From the NCBI GenBank assembly GCA_964503315.1, contig CAZCZL010000002.1, forward strand, positions 336,833-400,832: DNA of 64,000 nucleotides, in the 5' to 3' direction. The stretch's first letter is position 1. Each line of letters starts with the position of its first letter. Made by a program: the position numbers and the translations under genes. The DNA is from FEB-12 sp964503315 (GTDB taxonomy: Bacteria > Zixibacteria > MSB-5A5 > GN15 > FEB-12). Shown here piece after piece: positions 34,378 to 42,445 of the stretch. The notes under the pieces were generated by a model. That model searched no databases, was not told the DNA's origin, and saw only the letters and a list, made by a program, of their open reading frames with translations.

Positions 34378-35715
34378 TCACTTGAACTCGAAATTGGTTT
34401 TGACGAGGCACTGCTTGTGCTCTATATGATGCGTCCACTCGTCCCGCCAGTGTTTCACCGCGGACTGGATCGGCATCACGGCCGCGTCACCCAGCGGACA
34501 GATCGTCCGCCCCAGGATGTTCGCGCAGATATCCTCTATCTTCTCAATATCGCCCGGCTTACCCTCGCCTTTTTCGATCTTCCGGATTATTTGCTCCAAC
34601 CACCCCGTGCCGTCCCGGCAGGGAGTACATTTTCCGCATGACTCATGTCGGAAGAACTGGATCAGCTTGAGGATCACCCAGACAATACAGGTATCCTCAT
34701 GGAACACGATCACCGCGCCGGAACCAAGCATGGAACCGACTGTTTGCAGCGATTCAAAATCCAGATTAACGTCTATCATGTCGGGAGTAAGCAACGGAGT
34801 GGACGCGCCACCCGGGATCACTCCCTTCAACTTCTTATCTCCAAGGATCCCGCCGCCATAGGCAGGGTCATAGATCAACTTCTTCAAGTTGAAGCCAAGT
34901 TCGACTTCATAGTTGCCCGGCCGCTTCACATGCCCAGACAGCGAGAATATCTTTGAGCCTGGAGACTTCTCGGTCCCCATCCCTTTGAACCAGGCAGCGC
35001 CCTGTTTAATAATGTGCGGCACGGCCGACAAAGTCTCGACATTGTTCACAATAGTCGGGCAAGCGTACAGACCTTCAATGGCCGGGAAGGGAGGACGTAT
35101 GCGTGACAGCCCCTTCTCCCCTTCCAGTGAGTTCAATAACGCGGTCTCTTCGCCGCAAATGTACGCGCCTCCACCGGTGTGTACCACCATATCAAGATCG
35201 TACCCACTGCCAAGCACATTCTTGCCGAGGAACCCCTTGGCATATGCTTCGCGCATGGCCGCCTCAACCGTCCTGATCGACTCGTTAAACTCGCCTCGAA
35301 TATAGACAAACATCAGATGACTGCCGATGGCAAACGCGGCGATCGCCATTCCTTCGATCATGGCGTGCGGGTCACGCTCCATGATCACGCGGTCCTTGCA
35401 GGTACCCGGCTCGGATTCGTCGGCGTTGCAAACTAGATAGCGCGGCTTTGGGGAGTCCTTCGGGACGAATCCCCACTTCACTCCAGTCGGGAATCCCGCG
35501 CCCCCGCGTCCGCGCAGGCCGGATCCCTTCACTTCCGCGATCACCTCTTCCGCTTTCATCGAGGTGACCACCTTCTTCCACGCCTCGTACCCGCCGCGGG
35601 AAATAAAGGTGTCGATAGACCGCTGCTTCGGATCCTCGACATACCTGAACAGGTGCAGCCGTTCCGATTTCGCGACCTCAGTCGCGTTGGTTATGACAGG
35701 CGAATAGAATGTCAT
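34378..35715 (-). CDS. nuoF: NADH-quinone oxidoreductase subunit F
   Basis: 445 residues. It binds NADH and FMN: GLRGRGGAGFPTGVKWGF and YLVCNADESEPGTCKDR are the flavin/NADH motifs. The N3 [4Fe-4S] cluster is bound by ESCGKCTPCRDG and the later CPLGDA. It gives the complex NADH dehydrogenase activity. Four-base overlap with nuoE. Confidence 0.97.
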   Translation of the reverse strand: MTFYSPVITNATEVAKSERLHLFRYVEDPKQRSIDTFISRGGYEAWKKVVTSMKAEEVIAEVKGSGLRGRGGAGFPTGVKWGFVPKDSPKPRYLVCNADESEPGTCKDRVIMERDPHAMIEGMAIAAFAIGSHLMFVYIRGEFNESIRTVEAAMREAYAKGFLGKNVLGSGYDLDMVVHTGGGAYICGEETALLNSLEGEKGLSRIRPPFPAIEGLYACPTIVNNVETLSAVPHIIKQGAAWFKGMGTEKSPGSKIFSLSGHVKRPGNYEVELGFNLKKLIYDPAYGGGILGDKKLKGVIPGGASTPLLTPDMIDVNLDFESLQTVGSMLGSGAVIVFHEDTCIVWVILKLIQFFRHESCGKCTPCRDGTGWLEQIIRKIEKGEGKPGDIEKIEDICANILGRTICPLGDAAVMPIQSAVKHWRDEWTHHIEHKQCLVKTNFEFK

Positions 35716-36188
35716 CCCTTGGCTCGCAGCTCCTCAATGATCTTGTCGACCTTCTCGCGCGTCAGATTCTCATAAAAATCTTCATTTATCTGCATCATCG
35801 GGGCAGTCGCGCACGACCCCAGACATTCGACCGTGACCAGGGTGAACAGATTGTCTTTCGTTGTGCCGCCCTTGGTTATCCCGAGCTTCTGCTCCAGATA
35901 GCCCGTCAAACTGTCCGCACCCATCAAGGCGCATGAGATATTGTGACAGACCTGTATCAGATGCTTCCCGCGCGGCTGTTTGACAAACAACGTGTAGAAC
36001 GTCGCCGCTTCAGCCACTTCCACAAACGGCACTTTGATCACATCCGCGATCTCTTTGTAGAGCTCATCATTCAGATGTCCCACCTGGTGATACGCGATCG
36101 TTATCGCCGGCAGGATCGCCGATTTGCGGCGCGGATACAGCGCCACTTTCGCCTTTATCTGTTCAACTGACTCTTTGGTCAGGATCAT
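35712..36188 (-). CDS. nuoE: NADH-quinone oxidoreductase subunit E
   Basis: 158 residues, thioredoxin-like [2Fe-2S] (N1a) subunit. Cluster ligands lie in QVCHNISCALMG and VECLGSCATAPMM. Four-base overlaps with nuoD and nuoF. Confidence 0.96.
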   Translation of the reverse strand: MILTKESVEQIKAKVALYPRRKSAILPAITIAYHQVGHLNDELYKEIADVIKVPFVEVAEAATFYTLFVKQPRGKHLIQVCHNISCALMGADSLTGYLEQKLGITKGGTTKDNLFTLVTVECLGSCATAPMMQINEDFYENLTREKVDKIIEELRAKG

Positions 36189-37357
36189 CGGTCAACCTCT
36201 CCGAGCACGATATCAATCGAGCCGATCGCCGCAACGACATCGGCCAACAGCCGCCCTTCGACCAGCGCCGGAAGACAGGCCAGATTTATGAATGATGGCG
36301 GACGCACCCGGATACGACGCCCCACCGGACTTCCATCTCCCGCGATATAGAATCCGAGTTCACCTTTTGGCGACTCGATCCCCTGGTAGACCTCTCCCTT
36401 TGGAGCATGGAATCCTTCCGTGATGATCTTGAAGTGGAAGATCATCGATTCCATCTTGTGCAACACATCCTCTTTGGGTGGAAGCACAACCCCGGGGACA
36501 TGAGCGCGATACGGCCCCTCCGGCATTCCGTCAATCGTCTGCTGCACTATGCGCAACGATTGGCGAATCTCCTCCAAACGAAGCAGATACCGGTCGTACG
36601 CGTCACCGTTCGTGCCATAGGCTATGTCAAAATCAAACTTCTCATACCCCGAATATGGGTTCGCTTTGCGAAGGTCATGCTTGACACCGGAACCGCGAAG
36701 CATCGGACCGGACAACGACCAATTGATCGCGTCTTCAGCCGATATCACCGCTACATTCCTGGTTCGATTGATAAATATCTCATTGGCGGTGAGCAACGTC
36801 TCATAATCGCGCAGGCGATCCGGCAAGGTCTTAATGATCTTTCGAACCGACTTCTCGAAATCTTTCGGCAGTTCATGCGCCAGTCCACCGATGCGGATGT
36901 AACTCGACATCATTCGCTGTCCCGCGCAGGCCTCATAGATATCGATGATCATCTCGCGTTCACGGAACGCGTACAGGAGCATGGACATCGCGCCAAGATC
37001 CAGAGCGTGTGTCCCCAACCAGACCAGGTGCGAGGCGATTCGCGTCAATTCCGCCAGACAAACGCGGGCATATTTGACTTTTTCCGGTACCTCTATATCC
37101 ATCAACTTTTCGACAGCTAGACAAAAGCCGAGGTTGTTGGACATTGGCGCCAGATAGTCCATTCGGTCGGTGCAGGGAAGCGCTTTGTAATACAGCTTCG
37201 ACTCCATCGTCTTCTCGATCCCGGTATGGAGATAACCCACCACCGGACGGGCCTTGACGACGGTCTCACCATCTATATCCAATTCGACGCGAAGCACTCC
37301 GTGGGTTGACGGGTGCTGCGGTCCCATGTTGATATGCAGAGTCTTCTGCTCAGCCAT
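36185..37357 (-). CDS. nuoD: NADH-quinone oxidoreductase subunit D
   Basis: 390 residues. Starts with the quinone-site motif MGPQHPSTHGVLRVELDIDG and ends with the family C-terminal aspartate region DIVLGEVDR, derived from [NiFe] hydrogenases. It shares one base with nuoC (TAATG). NuoC and NuoD are separate here, not fused as in E. coli. Confidence 0.97.
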   Translation of the reverse strand: MAEQKTLHINMGPQHPSTHGVLRVELDIDGETVVKARPVVGYLHTGIEKTMESKLYYKALPCTDRMDYLAPMSNNLGFCLAVEKLMDIEVPEKVKYARVCLAELTRIASHLVWLGTHALDLGAMSMLLYAFREREMIIDIYEACAGQRMMSSYIRIGGLAHELPKDFEKSVRKIIKTLPDRLRDYETLLTANEIFINRTRNVAVISAEDAINWSLSGPMLRGSGVKHDLRKANPYSGYEKFDFDIAYGTNGDAYDRYLLRLEEIRQSLRIVQQTIDGMPEGPYRAHVPGVVLPPKEDVLHKMESMIFHFKIITEGFHAPKGEVYQGIESPKGELGFYIAGDGSPVGRRIRVRPPSFINLACLPALVEGRLLADVVAAIGSIDIVLGEVDR

Positions 37358-37881
37358 TACCGGATCACCTCCGGAGGGAGGTCTTTGTTGAAGGTGAACT
37401 GCGGCACCTCATAGGTGAGCGGGAAATCTTTCCGAAGCGGGTGTCCCTCGAGATCATCCGGCGTCAATATCTTGGTGAGACCCGGATGTCCCTCAAAAAT
37501 GACGCCAAAGAGGTCGAAGACCTCACGCTCCATCCAATTGGCGCCATTCCATATCGGCGTCAGACTGGCGATCTCCGGCTTTTCAGCCGGAAGAAAGACT
37601 TTTATGAAGAAGCGATAGGTATGCTCGAGTGAATAGAGGTTGTAGACAACCTCGTATCGTCCATACTTGGACTCAAACTCATCTCCCAGCCAATCGACTA
37701 CTGTGATATCTGCCAGATAATTGACCTTAAGGGTATCGTGCTCCTTGAGCGCCAGACAGATATCCAGGAGGACATCGTGACGGATGTAGAATGACTGCTG
37801 GTCACGGAAAGACTCCTCGCGAAGAAGCGCGTCACCACACTGAGAGGCTATGTATTGACTGAGCTGCTGTTTGATATCCAT
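37357..37881 (-). CDS. nuoC: NADH-quinone oxidoreductase subunit C
   Basis: 174 residues from ATG 37881 (GGAAC eight bases upstream); an in-frame TTG at 37911 is less likely. The 30-kDa subunit signature is visible: SLTPIWNGANWMEREVFDLF, GVIFEGHPGL and the end HPLRKDFPL. Peripheral arm subunit next to NuoD. Confidence 0.95.
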   Translation of the reverse strand: MDIKQQLSQYIASQCGDALLREESFRDQQSFYIRHDVLLDICLALKEHDTLKVNYLADITVVDWLGDEFESKYGRYEVVYNLYSLEHTYRFFIKVFLPAEKPEIASLTPIWNGANWMEREVFDLFGVIFEGHPGLTKILTPDDLEGHPLRKDFPLTYEVPQFTFNKDLPPEVIR

Positions 37882-37941
37882 ACTCAAGTTCCAAAATTCA
37901 CAAAGCGGCAAACTGAAAATGCCCTGTGCCGCACGCGAATC

Positions 37942-38445
37942 TTACACCGCTCGCCTTCCCCACTCTTCCCGTTGGTCCTTGACCGATTCCTTTTCGACTT
38001 TCTCGAACAGCTTAAGGATCCCTTCCATCAGCTGCTCGGGACGGGGCGGACAGCCGGGGACATACACGTCCACCGGGATGATGCGATCCACACCCTGCAA
38101 AATGGCGTAGTTATTGAACACACCGCCGCACGATGCACAGGCACCCATCGAGATCACCCACTTCGGGTTCGGCATCTGTTCATACAGAGTCTTGACCACG
38201 GGCGCCATCTTCATTGATACACGACCCGCAACGATCATCAGGTCCGCCTGACGCGGCGACGGCCGCATTACTTCCATCCCGAATCGGGAAAGATCGAAAT
38301 GCGACGCGAAGGTCGAGATCATCTCAATAGCGCAGCAGGCCAAACCGAACCCAAGAGGCCACATGGAGCGCTTGCGCGCCCAGTTAACCATCTTGTCCAG
38401 CGAGGTCAATATGATCGAATCAGGAATCTTCTCTTCTAATCCCAT
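37942..38445 (-). CDS. nuoB: NADH-quinone oxidoreductase subunit B
   Basis: 167 residues. It holds cluster N2, the electron donor to quinone: tandem cysteines Cys37-Cys38 (FGLACCAIEM), Cys103 (MGACASCGG) and Cys132 (PGCPPRPEQ). Overlaps nuoA by ten bases. Confidence 0.97.
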   Translation of the reverse strand: MGLEEKIPDSIILTSLDKMVNWARKRSMWPLGFGLACCAIEMISTFASHFDLSRFGMEVMRPSPRQADLMIVAGRVSMKMAPVVKTLYEQMPNPKWVISMGACASCGGVFNNYAILQGVDRIIPVDVYVPGCPPRPEQLMEGILKLFEKVEKESVKDQREEWGRRAV

Positions 38446-38792
38446 TTCAGGGCACCTCGTCCAAGCTCGTAGATATACCCGATGAGCACTAGTGTTACAA
38501 AAATGATGATGGCCATAAAGCCAAACGACCCGAGGTCACGCGCGACCACGGCCCACGGGAGCAAAAAGATCACCTCGATATCGAATAGAATAAACGAGAT
38601 TGCGACCAGGAAGAACTTGACCGGCACAGGATCCTTGGTCGTACCAACCGGATCAATGCCGCATTCGTAGGATTGCCCCTTCTTCCCCAGCTTGGTCCGC
38701 TTCCCCAGAAAGATTGAGGCACCCGCCATAACTGCCGCCAAAACGGCCGCAAAGAGGACCAAAAACAGGATCGGGTAGTATGTCTCAACCAT
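38436..38792 (-). CDS. nuoA: NADH-quinone oxidoreductase subunit A
   Basis: 118 residues, three membrane helices. Conserved loop SYECGIDPVG with the cysteine near the quinone site, then the FILFDIEVIFLLPWA helix. First gene of the operon, with a promoter at 38836-38864. Confidence 0.96.
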   Translation of the reverse strand: MVETYYPILFLVLFAAVLAAVMAGASIFLGKRTKLGKKGQSYECGIDPVGTTKDPVPVKFFLVAISFILFDIEVIFLLPWAVVARDLGSFGFMAIIIFVTLVLIGYIYELGRGALKWD

Positions 38793-38835
38793 GGCTGCCG
38801 TGACCTTTGCGTTGAATCCCTACAAAATTCCGCTT

Positions 38836-38864
38836 ACTTTAGCCAAACCGTAACCCAAAGTCAA
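38836..38864 (-). promoter_or_regulatory. nuoA: Promoter of the nuo operon
   Basis: On minus: TTGACT (38859-38864), 17-base spacer, TAAAGT (38836-38841; 4 of 6). The -35 continues as TTGACTTTGGG. Confidence 0.65.
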
Positions 38865-38942
38865 CAGCTATTTTGGTCGACTTAGCCCAAGTTGACTTGC
38901 CGCCAGTTGGGAACGCAGGCCGCAATCGTCTTCTTTATTTAG

Positions 38943-38983
38943 CTATCCTACAAAGTGTTATAACCGGTTACAAATGAGGATAG
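38943..38983. repeat. Palindrome and inverted repeat upstream of the nuo promoter
   Basis: TAACCGGTTA (38961-38970) is a perfect palindrome enclosed by arms CTATCCT (38943-38949) and AGGATAG (38977-38983). It is about 110-150 bases upstream of the expected nuo start and after the end of the 39038 gene. No T-run follows on either strand, so an operator is the better guess. Confidence 0.4.
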
Positions 38984-39037
38984 TTCCTATCTGATTATCT
39001 CGTGCTTGTACCGAAAATCACATTGTCCCGTATGGAT

Positions 39038-39448
39038 TCAAAACTCGATTGAGACCGCAAAACCTTGGAAAAAGGTGGAAATGGAAGTGATCGTCTTTAT
39101 GGCATCTAAGTCAAAGTACCCGTATGCCTTAGAGGCTCCGGAAATAGTCGCACGCTTCTCCCCTCTATCCAGCTCAAGATAACCGCCACCCAAAACTCGA
39201 TAGTACGGGTCATCCAATAGAAGCTGGTCTGGCTGGCGCACCCAATGCCTGGCGATTCCAACCTTTTTGGCGAAGCCATCAAGTAGGTTCGCGTGATACG
39301 GGTAAGTCCCAATATCCCCCACGATCATTATGTAATGAGTGTAATTGGCGACCACGACAAACTTACAGGAGACCTTTTCAGGTAAACTCGCTGGTTCTTC
39401 TCGAAACAGGCTGATCACCTCGGCCGTTGACTGGCCCTGAACCGACAT
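39038..39448 (-). CDS. Janus/PHPT1-like protein (phosphohistidine phosphatase fold)
   Basis: 136 residues from ATG 39448 (GGGAG upstream, five bases after the previous stop); an in-frame TTG at 39490 is less likely. The central and C-terminal parts follow the eukaryotic 14-kDa phosphohistidine phosphatase: YPYHANLLDGFAKKVG corresponds to the segment with the catalytic histidine (YHADIYDKV in PHPT1), LGGGYLEL to its LGGG strand, and SGASKAYGYFDLD to the YGYSMAYG motif. PHPT1 removes phosphate from histidine or lysine on proteins. Recognition is from memory of these motifs; activity is inferred. Last gene of a run with PHP, MFS and HD genes. Confidence 0.6.
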   Translation of the reverse strand: MSVQGQSTAEVISLFREEPASLPEKVSCKFVVVANYTHYIMIVGDIGTYPYHANLLDGFAKKVGIARHWVRQPDQLLLDDPYYRVLGGGYLELDRGEKRATISGASKAYGYFDLDAIKTITSISTFFQGFAVSIEF

Positions 39449-39453
39449 AGGCG

Positions 39454-40503
39454 TCAAACTCCCACTCGGATGTGGTTCGAAAACAGCCAACAGCGACTAT
39501 TCTTCCAGGCCTCGACCCGATAGACGCCGGGCTCGGTAGGAGAATACTCCAGCCTGTCGCCGTTCATCTGAACGACTCGCCTGCCGTTTCCAATCAGCCG
39601 AATTTCCGCGCTCGACGGCAGACTCACTTCCAGCTTTGCATCGGTCACACCGCTCAATCTTCCACCGGACACGACCTTCTCAGATCCTGTTCGTCCCGAA
39701 AACTGAAACCCAATGGGGTCACCCCAGCGGATATGAGCGCCAAATGCCCTGCAGTCCCTCAGTGCGCTGTAGACTTGCTCTCTGGCGGTCGCGAAATCGG
39801 TTGAAAGCGGTTCGGGCAATATGATATAGGTCCGCAATGACCTGAAGTGCACCTTGTACGGGAAAATCTCGACCTTGAGCGGGCCAACACTTATGGGAAA
39901 GGCATGTGCATCCACTGATGCAACCCCAACGATCTTCTTTGCTCGATTTACCTCATCCCATTTGGCAAACACTCGAGCGGTCGGTCCAACCATCGATTTA
40001 CGTGGAGAGAACGCCATCAACAACTTGTTTGACGGTGTGAGTTTCTCCATCCACTCCGACATCTGGTTCCACAGTTCGATTCCGGTATAACCATTAACAT
40101 TCCAATCGGTCCATGGATACGGCGGATATTGCCCCATGCGGTCGCGCACTTCATCCGGATGAGCAATTATGCCCAGGGCGTTATCGCGCCCGGAGGCGGC
40201 CACGTATTCAGCCGCGGTCATCTCCTTCGGATAGACCTTTGGCGACCCAAACACCATGTAGTGGTTGTTATCTTCCAGATCGTTGTGTTCGTACCCGACC
40301 AGAGCCAGGAGTCGGCCATAGAACCCCTCTTTCCCCTTCTCCCGATTGTGCAGATTCATGTGGTCGGTGAACAGTATGAAATCGAGGTCGGCGCGCTCAC
40401 CGATAGCGGCAACTTCTTCGAGGGTTTTGGTGCCGTCGGATTCAGTCGTATGAACGTGAATCGCGCCGGCATAATGATACCAGTCTCCGACTTTCTTACC
40501 CAT
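39454..40503 (-). CDS. PHP-domain metal-dependent hydrolase
   Basis: 349 residues. PHP motif I is AIHVHTTESDGTKT (His16, His18), motif II ILFTDHMNLH, then GYEHND, IIAHPDEV and VDAHAFP supply further metal ligands. The last 90 residues (LSGVTDAKLEVSLPSSAEIR) form a beta domain not typical of the polymerase-linked PHP. These enzymes hydrolyse phosphoesters; the substrate here is unknown. No signal peptide. Overlaps the MFS gene by eight bases. Confidence 0.85.
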   Translation of the reverse strand: MGKKVGDWYHYAGAIHVHTTESDGTKTLEEVAAIGERADLDFILFTDHMNLHNREKGKEGFYGRLLALVGYEHNDLEDNNHYMVFGSPKVYPKEMTAAEYVAASGRDNALGIIAHPDEVRDRMGQYPPYPWTDWNVNGYTGIELWNQMSEWMEKLTPSNKLLMAFSPRKSMVGPTARVFAKWDEVNRAKKIVGVASVDAHAFPISVGPLKVEIFPYKVHFRSLRTYIILPEPLSTDFATAREQVYSALRDCRAFGAHIRWGDPIGFQFSGRTGSEKVVSGGRLSGVTDAKLEVSLPSSAEIRLIGNGRRVVQMNGDRLEYSPTEPGVYRVEAWKNSRCWLFSNHIRVGV

Positions 40504-41827
40504 GCGCTATCCGACTCGTGTGTGGAACCTTTCTGAAAATCACTAATCCGACCAGAATGAGAAAGGCCAGCGACATAACGCCCAACTTGTATGGCAGCTT
40601 CTCTGCCTGGGTCTCATTCAGGTTGAAAGATTGAACAACCAAGCGTCCCAGGAAGTTCTCCGCTTGAAAGAGGTAGATGATCACGGTCCAGACAACTGGT
40701 CCCACCACTGCCGCCGCGCGGCCACTCAGCGCGAATATCCCGAAAAACCGCCCAATCTCCTCTCGAGGGACAAGTTCCGCCAACATAGGACGTGACGTGG
40801 TCCACAATCCTCCGAGCAAGATGCCAACAATGGACCCGAGTACCCATATAACCGGCATTGCGTCTGTTAGTACGAACGCCAGTAGCGAGACGACCCACCC
40901 CCACATTATCACCGTCATTAAGTTCTTTAACGACCATCGCTCGGCGATCTTGCCGACCACAAATGCTCCCACAACCGCGGAAATTGTTGAGATTATCAGA
41001 AAGGTGGTGATCTGTTCTTCGGGAAGTCCCAACACGATCGAGCAGTACAGTCCTATGTTGAGGATCACCGTAAATGCCGCGTCCTCAAAAAAGTAATCCG
41101 CTATCAGAAATCTGAGCACTCCTGGATACTTGCCAGTATTGCGCAGCGCGCTCCAGACATCGCGATACGCCTGCCTGAACGAGACCCGTTCTGGCGAATG
41201 CGCACGTTTCTCCTTCACCAGTAGAAACAGCGGGATCGAAAACAAGAAGAACAGCACCGCGGTCGGGAGAAATGCCCCGGTCTTCCCCGCGCCTTCGATA
41301 AAGGGTATCTCCATTCCAAACAGACTGCCACTTACGAACGGAAGGACCAGCACCATTCCGGCAATTGAACCAACATAGCCGATCGACACGCCCAGACCTG
41401 ACACCGCGCGCGCATGTTTCCCCTCCGCTACCGAGTAGAGTAACGAATTGTAAAATGGCTGCGCGGCCTCATAGGAGAAATTGGAGATGATGAAGAGGAT
41501 AACCACACCCAAGATGAATTCGGCCGGCACGACCGCGAGGAGCCCCACCGCCATACAGCATGTGAGCGTGAAGAGAAAGACGAATATCTTCCGCTTGGTC
41601 GTGTGGTCAGACATCGCCCCCAGGGCCGGTAACACGATCGCCGCGAGCAACATCGAAGCCGCAAATGGAAGATCGAAATAATAATCCGGTTTGCCAAGAT
41701 CCTGGACCAGGTATCGCTTCAGGTAAAGCGATACGATATTCATGGAATAGATCGTATTGGCGAAGTCATACAATGACCACGCCAGGATATCTTTTTTCCA
41801 GAGAGATTCGGAAACGGTAGAACTCAC
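40496..41827 (-). CDS. MFS transporter, UMF1/Atg22-like
   Basis: 443 residues, about 12 membrane segments. The start WSLYDFANTIYSMNIVSLYL is the hallmark of the UMF1 (vacuole effluxer Atg22-like) family, and the loop-2 motif appears as GAMSDHTTKRK. Possibly an exporter of amino acids or small solutes; substrate unknown. Overlaps the HD gene by four bases and the PHP gene by eight. Confidence 0.88.
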   Translation of the reverse strand: MSSTVSESLWKKDILAWSLYDFANTIYSMNIVSLYLKRYLVQDLGKPDYYFDLPFAASMLLAAIVLPALGAMSDHTTKRKIFVFLFTLTCCMAVGLLAVVPAEFILGVVILFIISNFSYEAAQPFYNSLLYSVAEGKHARAVSGLGVSIGYVGSIAGMVLVLPFVSGSLFGMEIPFIEGAGKTGAFLPTAVLFFLFSIPLFLLVKEKRAHSPERVSFRQAYRDVWSALRNTGKYPGVLRFLIADYFFEDAAFTVILNIGLYCSIVLGLPEEQITTFLIISTISAVVGAFVVGKIAERWSLKNLMTVIMWGWVVSLLAFVLTDAMPVIWVLGSIVGILLGGLWTTSRPMLAELVPREEIGRFFGIFALSGRAAAVVGPVVWTVIIYLFQAENFLGRLVVQSFNLNETQAEKLPYKLGVMSLAFLILVGLVIFRKVPHTSRIAHG

Positions 41828-42381
41828 AAACCAAGCTCGTTCGAGATACGCAGCATGCCGTCTCGAACCACCACGAGGAACTGCTCCAGTTCAAGCCCGA
41901 GATTTGAGCAGGCCGCGATATTCTCACGGGTGGCTCCGGCCGCAAAGCGCTTCTCTTTGAAACGTCGGAGCATGAACTCGCTGTCGATGACAGAGAGCTT
42001 CTTTTCAGGATGCATCAGCGCGCACGCGGCCAGGAATCCGGTCGTCGGGTCAACCGCGTACAACGCCCAATCCAATTTCGATTTGCATGGTACGTGTCCG
42101 GGATGCGCATGGATTGCGTACAGCATCTCTTCCGGCAGATTGTAGGGCGTCAACCACTCAGCTGTCAAATACGTGTGGTAATGCTCGTCTTCTTTGGTTT
42201 CGTTGTAGTCGAGGTCGTGCAAAAGCCCGGTCAGCCCCCAGTATTCCATATCTTCCCCCAACTGCTCGGCCACAGCTCGCATTCCGGCTTCCACAGAAAG
42301 GATATGCTTGAGCAGATTGTTGACGCCGATCTTCTCGACCACCAATTGATAGGCTTGTGCGCGTGAGAGTTGTAGATTCAC
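41824..42381 (-). CDS. HD-domain phosphohydrolase
   Basis: 185 residues from GTG 42381. HD-fold metal site: histidine in KHILSVEAGMRA, the HD pair in TGLLHDLDYNE, histidines of YAIHAHPGHVP and the aspartate in YAVDPTTGF. Members hydrolyse nucleotides or phosphates; target unknown. The predicted transcription start lies within two or three bases of the GTG and no ribosome site is seen, so the mRNA may be leaderless. Confidence 0.85.
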   Translation of the reverse strand: MNLQLSRAQAYQLVVEKIGVNNLLKHILSVEAGMRAVAEQLGEDMEYWGLTGLLHDLDYNETKEDEHYHTYLTAEWLTPYNLPEEMLYAIHAHPGHVPCKSKLDWALYAVDPTTGFLAACALMHPEKKLSVIDSEFMLRRFKEKRFAAGATRENIAACSNLGLELEQFLVVVRDGMLRISNELGL

Positions 42382-42389
42382 AATGACTT

Positions 42390-42418
42390 AATAAATGTCA
42401 CGGCATCGCCGAAGTCAA
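42390..42418 (-). promoter_or_regulatory. Promoter of the HD-MFS-PHP-Janus operon
   Basis: On minus: TTGACT (42413-42418), 17-base spacer, TTTATT (42390-42395; 4 of 6). Expected start near 42383. Confidence 0.55.
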
Positions 42419-42445
42419 GCTTAGATGGAGCGGCCCTGAAGCCGT

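Noticed and set aside
36407..37120. Long plus-strand frame (237 codons) inside nuoD
   Set aside because: Antisense shadow of nuoD with no family resemblance.
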